Shown here piece after piece: positions 1 through 5,103 of a stretch of 5,612 nucleotides of DNA. This DNA comes from Candidatus Bathyarchaeota archaeon (GTDB lineage: Archaea; Thermoproteota; Bathyarchaeia; Bathyarchaeales; SOJC01): assembly GCA_023131555.1 (NCBI GenBank), contig JAGLZJ010000062.1:1-5612 (forward strand). Direction: 5' to 3'. The notes below the pieces were generated by a model. It worked only from the letters and a program-made list of their open reading frames with translations, had not been told where the DNA came from and did not search any database. A program made the translations under genes and the position numbers. How positions within the stretch are numbered: the first letter of the stretch is position 1; each line of letters opens with the position of its first letter.

Positions 1-426
1 TTCTTCATCGGTGCGCTACTTTTAATCACAGGAATAAATGCATCGATCGGTCAAGCATGGGATTCAGGCACAATATATCTACTGATTATTACGGGACTCG
101 CCTTGATATTGAGACCGCTGAAAGACATACCTTGGGCTGCCCTATTTGGCTTGCTGGTAGGGGGTCTATGTGTAAGCCTGGTGCTCATATTCTATCCACT
201 ACCTGGAACAATCCTTGGAATCTCCTCAACATGGGTATATCTGTTTGTGTTCATTGTCCCAGCACTACTGGTCTACGTGTTCTTCAAATTCGCGGAAGAC
301 TTGCTAAGACTAGTCGGGATGATATTAGCCTCAAAACCTGTGTCGATCGTTCTCGGGATAGCTTGCATCATTCAAGGAATCCTGTTACTCTTGAATACGA
401 GCTTGTTCACAATCCTTATCTCCTGA
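1..426 (+). CDS. Multi-pass membrane protein, 5'-truncated, unknown function
   Basis: The reading frame is open from the first base of the window, so the true start lies upstream; 141 residues are visible. The protein is strongly hydrophobic. Likely membrane segments lie at about residues 1-12 (cut), 22-38, 44-65, 76-96 and 103-132, linked by short loops such as RPLKDIP and KFAEDLLR. There are no conserved catalytic residues, metal ligands or nucleotide-binding motifs that I recognise, and the chain ends in a short hydrophobic tail (TSLFTILIS). I cannot assign a family; it could be a small integral membrane protein or the last domain of a larger transporter. The gene ends 82 bp before the next small gene. 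An internal TTG at 103 would give a 107-residue version, but the upstream codons are equally hydrophobic and in frame, so a longer protein cut by the window edge is more likely. Confidence 0.7.
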   Translation, partial: FFIGALLLITGINASIGQAWDSGTIYLLIITGLALILRPLKDIPWAALFGLLVGGLCVSLVLIFYPLPGTILGISSTWVYLFVFIVPALLVYVFFKFAEDLLRLVGMILASKPVSIVLGIACIIQGILLLLNTSLFTILIS

Positions 427-477
427 ATGACTCCGATGCAAACCGAGCGTACCAGCGCACGTTTGATCTCAAGAAGG

Positions 478-482
478 TTTTT
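478..482 (+). terminator. Possible T-tract terminator
   Basis: A run of five T lies about 50 bp after the stop of the membrane protein gene, inside a weak 5-bp inverted repeat (AAGAA at 471-475, TTCTT at 481-485). Archaeal termination often needs only a short T-rich stretch, so this could end the upstream transcript. It is weak, and the small gene at 509 might equally be read through from upstream. Confidence 0.2.
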
Positions 483-495
483 CTTCAACGTTAAC

Positions 496-500
496 AGAGG
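496..500 (+). promoter_or_regulatory. Ribosome binding site of the 57-residue gene
   Basis: AGAGG lies 8 bases before the ATG at 509. This correctly spaced purine-rich site is the main reason for accepting the very short reading frame that follows as a real gene. Confidence 0.5.
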
Positions 501-508
501 ATCAGAGC

Positions 509-682
509 ATGAGGAAATTCATCTTCACCAAGCAGGAGAGAGCAGTCCTCGAATCATTCCTCACAGCCACCAACTCGGATAAACGAGAAGTCTCGCGGTT
601 ACTGGACAAGATCAAAGGGAACAGCGTTCTCTTTGAGGATGTATATCTTTACCTCCAAGTTCGGAAGAGTCTAGGTTCCTAA
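509..682 (+). CDS. Small hypothetical protein, 57 residues
   Basis: The ATG is preceded by AGAGG at good spacing, and the frame encodes MRKFIFTKQERAVLESFLTA followed by 37 more residues ending in RKSLGS. The composition is that of a soluble, charged, mostly helical protein. Likely helices are residues 7-21 (KQERAVLESFLTA), 23-36 (SDKREVSRLLDKI) and 41-54 (LFEDVYLYLQVRK). The pattern FTKxERxxLExFL followed by a second helix recalls the first helices of small winged-helix or tri-helical proteins, but no wing or metal site is visible. I do not recognise a family. It stands alone between the membrane protein gene and a hairpin, so nothing in the context gives its job. That it is a gene rests on the ribosome site and protein-like composition. 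Confidence 0.55.
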   Translation: MRKFIFTKQERAVLESFLTATNSDKREVSRLLDKIKGNSVLFEDVYLYLQVRKSLGS

Positions 683-684
683 GG

Positions 685-719
685 AAACCCGCACTACACA
701 GCGTGCACTAAGCGGGTTT
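685..719 (+). terminator. Perfect 8-bp hairpin after the small gene
   Basis: AAACCCGC at 685-692 pairs perfectly with GCGGGTTT at 712-719 around a 19-base loop. It begins three bases after the stop codon of the 57-residue gene, and the second arm ends in TTT, followed by ATT. Position and shape fit a terminator or mRNA 3'-end-stabilising hairpin for the upstream transcript. The loop is long for a classical intrinsic terminator, and the T-tract is short. An operator role is also possible, since the downstream operon's promoter must lie just to its right. Confidence 0.5.
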
Positions 720-743
720 ATTCGATTCTACAGGTAATCAGCA

Positions 744-752
744 AGTTTTAAG
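744..752 (+). promoter_or_regulatory. Candidate archaeal TATA box of the acyl-CoA operon
   Basis: AAGTTTTAAG (743-752) resembles a BRE/TATA arrangement. A start of transcription about 25 bases downstream would fall near 773-777, which gives a leaderless or nearly leaderless mRNA for an ATG at 783, or a short leader for the ATG at 795. GTTTATT at 716-722 is a weaker alternative, overlapping the hairpin arm. The 100-bp gap is the only sizeable non-coding space ahead of the operon, which is why a promoter is expected here. Confidence 0.35.
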
Positions 753-782
753 TGCCTTGATGCTTGATTCTAGTACTCCAAA

Positions 783-2324
783 ATGGTGTTAATTATGATT
801 GAAAAGCTGCCCTGGTTGACTGAGGAGCAGAAGAGCTTAGCTGAACAGGTAAAGGCATTTGCTGACGTGAATCTCGCTAAGGGAGAGGAGGTAATCTGGA
901 CTCGAGAATTCCCGTCAAGCCTCTTAGCTCAGGTTGCGGAGAAAGGCTGGTTTGGAGCACTAATCCCAAAGGAGTATGGTGGAAAGGACCTGGGAGTAAC
1001 CGGCTGCTGCCTCATTGCTGAAGAACTCAGCAGGATATGTGCAGCGCTGACCGCCGCATACTCTGTAACCATGTTTGGAGGAGTTGAGCAATTAATTAAG
1101 TTCGGCAATGAGGAGCAGAAGCAGCGGTGGTTGCCTCAGGTCTCAAAGGGCAAACTGGGAGCCATCTGCATAACAGAGCCCGGTGTAGGCTCAGACGCAG
1201 CAAGCATTGAGACAAACGCAAAACGTGAAGGGGACAATTATATTCTGAATGGTAAGAAGCGATTCATCACCAATGCAGGCATTGCGGACATCTACTGCTT
1301 GTATGCTAGGACAAGCGACCGCCCTGAAGACAGACGGAAATACAGACATCTAAGTGCGTTCATCGTTGAGCGGGATACACCCGGCTTCACGTTGGAGAGA
1401 ATAAACGAGTTAGGCGGGTGGTTTGGACTTCCAAACGGGTACCTAGACTTCGACGATGTCAAGATTCCCAGATTCGCCCTCTTAGGCGAAGAAGGTGACG
1501 GATGGAAGGTTCTAGTAGACGGATTGAATTTCGAAAGAAACCTCTTCGCAGCAGGGATGATGGGTCCGATGCGGGAAGCCTTACGCTATGCAGTCGGTCA
1601 CTCGCAGCGGAGAATCCAGTTCAATCAGCCAACCATAAAGTCAGAAATCAATCAATTCAAGATCGCTGACATGTTCGCAAGACTGGCAACTGCACGACTA
1701 TTAGTCTACCATGCAGCCCACCTAATGGATATGAAGGCGGATGCTGTGATGGCGGCAACCAACGCCAAACTCTACACTTCTGAAGCCTATGAAAGGCAGA
1801 TGATTGACTCCATGCAGGTCATGGGCGGAGATGGCTGGACACAATTCTACCCGGTTGAAGCATTCATGAGAGATGCAAAAGTCAACCAACTAGGTGCAGG
1901 AACAAGTGAAGTAATGAGGATGGTTCTATTCAGGCAAGGACTCCGCGTGATGAGTGAAGAACTAAAGATGCCTTATCGAAAGATGCATGAGACACTGGGA
2001 GTACCTGTTTCATCTACCACTATGTCGACGATTACAGAGGTAACCGAAGAATCGGTCCTTCAGATGATGGCTGAAGACTACATAGTCAACCCCGGACTGC
2101 ACATGACAAAAGGAGACATGGTGAAACTCCTAAGGACTGCTTCGGAGGAAAAACTGGACAGCGTTCTCACCGCTCTTGAAGCAAAGGAACTTGTCAACCT
2201 CCAGAGGGACAGAAAGGGAAGAATAACCCTCGGAAAAGCCTCATTCAAAGGCCTGAAAAAAGCAAAGCCCATAGAAGACTATCGATGGTTTCCAGAGTGG
2301 GCCAAGAAACAACTCAAACTCTAA
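783..2324 (+). CDS. Acyl-CoA dehydrogenase with a C-terminal winged-helix-like extension
   Basis: FAD enzyme that would oxidise an acyl-CoA to the 2,3-enoyl-CoA in the cytoplasm, passing electrons to ETF or a similar carrier. The family fold is visible in order: helical N-domain (about residues 10-125), beta domain opened by CITEPGVGSDAAS (129-141), with NGKKRFITNAGIADIY (156-171) and the WFGLPNGYLDFDDVKIP strand region, then the C-terminal helical domain (about 240-390) with QVMGGDGW (345-352) and RDAKVNQLGAGTSEV (363-377). The residue matching the MCAD catalytic Glu is Ala372; instead Glu251 in LNFERNLFAAG matches the base of isovaleryl- and long-chain-type enzymes. Family members usually end near residue 385-400; here about 115 residues follow, reading like a winged helix. 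ATG 783 is the longest start. ATG 795 has GGTG at 785-788 six bases ahead and gives MIEKLPWL; it is a serious alternative. Substrate cannot be assigned. First gene of the operon. Confidence 0.93.
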   Translation: MVLIMIEKLPWLTEEQKSLAEQVKAFADVNLAKGEEVIWTREFPSSLLAQVAEKGWFGALIPKEYGGKDLGVTGCCLIAEELSRICAALTAAYSVTMFGGVEQLIKFGNEEQKQRWLPQVSKGKLGAICITEPGVGSDAASIETNAKREGDNYILNGKKRFITNAGIADIYCLYARTSDRPEDRRKYRHLSAFIVERDTPGFTLERINELGGWFGLPNGYLDFDDVKIPRFALLGEEGDGWKVLVDGLNFERNLFAAGMMGPMREALRYAVGHSQRRIQFNQPTIKSEINQFKIADMFARLATARLLVYHAAHLMDMKADAVMAATNAKLYTSEAYERQMIDSMQVMGGDGWTQFYPVEAFMRDAKVNQLGAGTSEVMRMVLFRQGLRVMSEELKMPYRKMHETLGVPVSSTTMSTITEVTEESVLQMMAEDYIVNPGLHMTKGDMVKLLRTASEEKLDSVLTALEAKELVNLQRDRKGRITLGKASFKGLKKAKPIEDYRWFPEWAKKQLKL

Positions 2325-2334
2325 AACACTCTAC

Positions 2335-2340
2335 AAGGAG
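2335..2340 (+). promoter_or_regulatory. Ribosome binding site of the LLM-class oxidoreductase
   Basis: AAGGAG sits 14 bases before the ATG at 2355, longer than the usual 5-9. No alternative in-frame start lies between them (the codons are GGG, CTT, AAA, CCA), so the wide spacing appears real rather than a start-calling error. Confidence 0.5.
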
Positions 2341-2354
2341 ACGGGCTTAAACCA

Positions 2355-3476
2355 ATGAAAAGAGGACTTCATAAACAGATTAAATTCGGATATGAAAGCG
2401 CACCCTATCCCTGGCAGACAATAAGCGATCTCGCAGTCTACGTGGAAGCTCAAGGCTTTGATTCGTTCTGGATGCCTGACCACACAGTCGGCTTCGGAAT
2501 ACGAAGATGGGATTCCCTGGAAGCCTGGACAGTTCTCTCGGGGATTGCTATGCAGACAAAGCGAATAGCCCTCGGAACCTGCGTAAGTGACACACACAGA
2601 CACCACCCGGCTGTTCTAGCTCAGATGGCGGCCACATGTGACATCATCTCAAAAGGTCGCGCTATTCTCGGCATAGGAATCGGCGAAGCCATGAACTTGA
2701 ACCCTTACGGAATAAAGTGGGACAAACCGGTTTCCCGAACAAGAGAAGCCGTCAAGATCATCAAGAGACTGTGGACAGAGGATGCGGTCGACCACAGTGG
2801 TCGATTCTACAGCCTGAAGCATGCTTTCCTGCAACCGAGACCAGTCCAGAAACCCCACGTACCGCTTTTCATCGCAGGAAATTCCCCAAGAACAATGAGA
2901 ATGGCTGCAACATACGGAGATGGATGGGTTCCAGCTTCTATGCAGCCAGATGAATACAGAGAGAAGCTGAACTATGTCCTTGAAGAAGCGCGCAAGAAAG
3001 GACGATTCTGGGACGGAATGGGAGGAGAGAATCCTCCTGAAATTGAGCCCGCCCTATTCATCTACCTATTGATCCATGAAGACTACGATACAGCGAGAGA
3101 CCTTATACTGCTGCCAGCTAAACTGTATCTGCTTTCACGACCCAGAATAATTGAGAGACTCGGCTACACGCCTCCAACCAAAGAATTCGACATGACATCA
3201 GACCTTGTGTTCAACCCAGCCGTTTCAAAAAAACTCCTTGAAACCGCGAAGAAGATACCTGACGAAGTAGTGGATAAGTCACCCATTATATTCGGCGAAC
3301 CAGACACTGTGATTGAAAAAATCGAGAAATACGTGCAGGTCGGAGTCCGCCACTTCATCTCACCCTTCTTCGTGCGGCCTAGAATGATGAAAAAAACCTG
3401 CAAACTCTTCGCAGAAAAGGTAATAACCTATTTCAAAGACCCTTCAGAGAAATACATTAAAACATCTAACCAGTAG
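2355..3476 (+). CDS. LLM-class, probably F420-dependent oxidoreductase (methylene-H4MPT reductase / F420 ketoreductase-like)
   Basis: Luciferase-like TIM-barrel enzyme of 373 residues, probably using coenzyme F420 for hydride transfer. Visible hallmarks are the second-strand motif GFDSFWMPDHT (34-44), the core strand RIALGTCVSDTHRHHPAVLAQ (70-90, including the region of the usual non-prolyl cis bond), GRAILGIGIGE (101-111), NPYGIKWDKPVSRTREA (116-132) and the phosphate-binding stretch PLFIAGNSPRT followed by AATYGDGWVPA (170-194). The set NPYG, W-KPV-R, GIGIGE and C-V-D--R--PA is, from memory, close to mycobacterial phthiodiolone ketoreductases, which reduce a ketone with F420H2; methylene-tetrahydromethanopterin reductase is a more distant relative. 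Flavin use by some family members means F420 is inferred, not proven. It is slightly longer than the usual 330-350 residues because of an insert around 220-300. It sits 30 bp after the dehydrogenase and 18 bp before the thiolase, suggesting a redox step on an acyl-CoA intermediate. Confidence 0.88.
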   Translation: MKRGLHKQIKFGYESAPYPWQTISDLAVYVEAQGFDSFWMPDHTVGFGIRRWDSLEAWTVLSGIAMQTKRIALGTCVSDTHRHHPAVLAQMAATCDIISKGRAILGIGIGEAMNLNPYGIKWDKPVSRTREAVKIIKRLWTEDAVDHSGRFYSLKHAFLQPRPVQKPHVPLFIAGNSPRTMRMAATYGDGWVPASMQPDEYREKLNYVLEEARKKGRFWDGMGGENPPEIEPALFIYLLIHEDYDTARDLILLPAKLYLLSRPRIIERLGYTPPTKEFDMTSDLVFNPAVSKKLLETAKKIPDEVVDKSPIIFGEPDTVIEKIEKYVQVGVRHFISPFFVRPRMMKKTCKLFAEKVITYFKDPSEKYIKTSNQ

Positions 3477-3484
3477 TCTGAGAA

Positions 3485-3494
3485 GTGAATTCAC
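3485..3494 (+). promoter_or_regulatory. Palindrome containing the weak ribosome binding site of the thiolase
   Basis: GTGAATTCAC is a perfect 10-bp palindrome that abuts the thiolase ATG at 3495. Its first half holds GTGA, the only Shine-Dalgarno-like bases for this gene, with 6 bases of spacing. Palindromes of this length arise by chance a few times in a window this size, so a regulatory role is only a possibility. Confidence 0.25.
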
Positions 3495-4649
3495 ATGAGT
3501 AAGATAGCAGTCATAGGAGTCGGTCAAACGAAATTCAGCAGAAGGCCAGACGCATCCATCAAAGAGATCGCCTTCGAAGCCTTCAAAGAAGCAGTAGACG
3601 ACGCACAGATCTCCACTGGAGACATTCAAGCATCCATCATATGCTCAGCGACACACTACGACAAACAGAGAACACCTGCAGGAGTAATCGCAGAATACTT
3701 GGGTTTGAATCCGCAACCCACCTTCAACGTGGAAGCGGTATGTGCTTCTAGCGGCGTCGGTCTGCGAATCGGTTGGTCCTTCATCAGCTCCGGTCTTCAC
3801 GACGTTGTTGCAGTGGTAGGCTTCCAGAAGATGACAGAGCTGAGCTCCGCCGAGGTCCAAGAGGTGATGGGAAGGTCAGGTGATGTCATGTGGGAATCGC
3901 CCTTCGGCACAACTATGCCAGGCTACTTCGCTCTGTATGCCAGAGCCCACATGCAGAAATATGGCACAAAACCAGAGCAATTAGCTAAAGTCGCCGTTAA
4001 GAATCGCTTCTACGCAACAAAGAACCCGAAGGCAATGTTCCAGAAGGAGATCACAGTAGAAGACGTTCTCAAATCAAGAATGATCGCCAGCCCTCTAAGA
4101 CGTTACGACTGCTGCTCCAACTCAGACGGGGCAGCATGCCTTATTCTAGCTAGAGAAGAATTCGCTCGGAAGGTCACAAGCAACCCAGTCTGGGTCGCAG
4201 GACTTGGACTTGCCTCGAGTCCGATGACTCTCACAAGCAGGGATACTTCACTCAGTTCCTTCAACTGCTCGGCAGAGGCTGCGAATCAAGCATACAAGAT
4301 GGCGGGAGTGACTGCTTCAGATATCGATTTAGCTGAAGTCCATGACTGCTTCACAATAACTGAGATCATCAACTACGAAGACCTAGGATTCTGCGAACGC
4401 GGAAAGGGAGGATCCTTCGCGGAAGAAGGACAGACTTACCTTGGAGGAAAGATTCCAGTCAACATCGACGGAGGGCTACTGGCGAAAGGGCACCCAGTCG
4501 GTGCAACTGGAGCTTCGCAGATTCGAACTTTAGTTAAACAACTCAGAGGAGACGCAGGAGAAACACAGGTTAACGATGCCAAAATCGGGTTGGCCCACAA
4601 CCTTGGCGGCATAGGAATGTACTGCGCTGTGACAATTCTCAAAGTCTAA
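3495..4649 (+). CDS. SCP2-type archaeal thiolase (acyl-CoA C-acyltransferase)
   Basis: Cytoplasmic thiolase of 384 residues that cleaves a 3-ketoacyl-CoA with CoA or runs the Claisen condensation in reverse. Visible features are the N-terminal strand IAVIGVGQTKF (4-14), nucleophile Cys83 in NVEAVCASSGVG (78-88), HDCFT at 283-287 (His283, Cys285), and GHPVGATGASQ (332-342) with His333. The second classical cysteine (CxG loop) is replaced: the C-terminal loop reads HNLGGIG with Asn369. This is the pattern of SCP2-like and archaeal thiolases, where the HDCF cysteine is thought to take over the acid/base role. Length matches the family (380-400). The DUF35 gene follows after 11 bp. In methanogens the same pair works with HMG-CoA synthase to channel acetoacetyl-CoA to mevalonate; no HMG-CoA synthase is seen here, and the neighbouring acyl-CoA dehydrogenase favours fatty or branched acyl-CoA metabolism. 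Chain-length specificity is unknown. Confidence 0.92.
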   Translation: MSKIAVIGVGQTKFSRRPDASIKEIAFEAFKEAVDDAQISTGDIQASIICSATHYDKQRTPAGVIAEYLGLNPQPTFNVEAVCASSGVGLRIGWSFISSGLHDVVAVVGFQKMTELSSAEVQEVMGRSGDVMWESPFGTTMPGYFALYARAHMQKYGTKPEQLAKVAVKNRFYATKNPKAMFQKEITVEDVLKSRMIASPLRRYDCCSNSDGAACLILAREEFARKVTSNPVWVAGLGLASSPMTLTSRDTSLSSFNCSAEAANQAYKMAGVTASDIDLAEVHDCFTITEIINYEDLGFCERGKGGSFAEEGQTYLGGKIPVNIDGGLLAKGHPVGATGASQIRTLVKQLRGDAGETQVNDAKIGLAHNLGGIGMYCAVTILKV

Positions 4650-4654
4650 GGTGA
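4650..4654 (+). promoter_or_regulatory. Archaeal ribosome binding site of the DUF35 gene
   Basis: GGTGA begins at the base following the thiolase stop codon and lies 6 bases before the ATG at 4661. It matches the archaeal 16S 3' end well and fixes the start codon. The tight 11-bp junction implies translational coupling of thiolase and partner protein. Confidence 0.75.
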
Positions 4655-4660
4655 AGCAGC

Positions 4661-5071
4661 ATGAGTTTCGGAAAATTTGGAAAAGTGAGTTACGTATCTG
4701 AGACCAAGCTACAGGAATTCGAGAAGGCTCTAGAAGCAGGCAGAATAATGGGCACAAAATGCAAGACATGTGGAAAACTGTACTTCCCCCCAAGAGCGGA
4801 CTGCACCTGCATGAAGGGGGATATTGAATGGGTTGAACTCAAAGGCAACTGCAGATTGCTAACCTATTCAACCATCTACTTCGCACCAGCCAGCTTCCGA
4901 TATGAAGTACCCTACATACTCGCCGTTGCACAGTTTGAAGAAGGTCCAACAGTACTCGCTCCGCTGAACAAGGATTTAAAGGAAGACGAGATCGAAATCG
5001 GCATGAGCCTAAGGCTTATACCAATGGAGCTTGCAGGCGGCAGAGTGATCTACGAATTAAGAAAGATCTAG
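4661..5071 (+). CDS. DUF35 OB-fold/zinc-ribbon acyl-CoA-binding protein, thiolase partner
   Basis: Protein of 136 residues with the order typical of this family: an N-terminal helix (13-28), a rubredoxin-like zinc ribbon, and an OB-fold. The ribbon has Cys34, Cys37 (CKTCG), the conserved FPPR (42-45), then Cys48 and Cys50 in DCTCM. The OB-fold strands run from about 55 to 135, including WVELKGNCRLLTYSTIYFAP (57-76) and VPYILAVAQFEEGPTVLAPL (83-102). Members of the family bind next to SCP2-like thiolases; in the methanogen thiolase/HMG-CoA synthase complex the protein bridges the two enzymes and helps form a shared CoA site. Here it most likely forms a complex with the thiolase just upstream, as the 11-bp junction suggests. 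The second cysteine pair is CxC where relatives usually have CxxC, so the knuckle is one residue short. It is not an enzyme on its own. Confidence 0.9.
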   Translation: MSFGKFGKVSYVSETKLQEFEKALEAGRIMGTKCKTCGKLYFPPRADCTCMKGDIEWVELKGNCRLLTYSTIYFAPASFRYEVPYILAVAQFEEGPTVLAPLNKDLKEDEIEIGMSLRLIPMELAGGRVIYELRKI

Positions 5072-5103
5072 AAGACCACGAAAGCTCAGCCTAGTTGCTC
5101 AAC

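Noticed and set aside
57..494. 145-residue frame MGFRHNISTDYYG overlapping the membrane protein
   Set aside because: It is out of frame with the hydrophobic protein, has a mixed composition without family features, and lacks a ribosome binding site. It is a shadow frame.
2331..2606. Minus-strand frame of 91 residues over the LLM gene start
   Set aside because: It lies opposite a strongly conserved family protein, with no ribosome site and a cysteine/serine-rich unlikely composition.
2788..2804. Inverted repeat TCGACCAC-A-GTGGTCGA inside the LLM gene
   Set aside because: It encodes conserved-looking residues VDHSGRF in the middle of the gene, and an 8-bp match with tiny spacer can occur by chance in a window of this size. 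No regulatory context.
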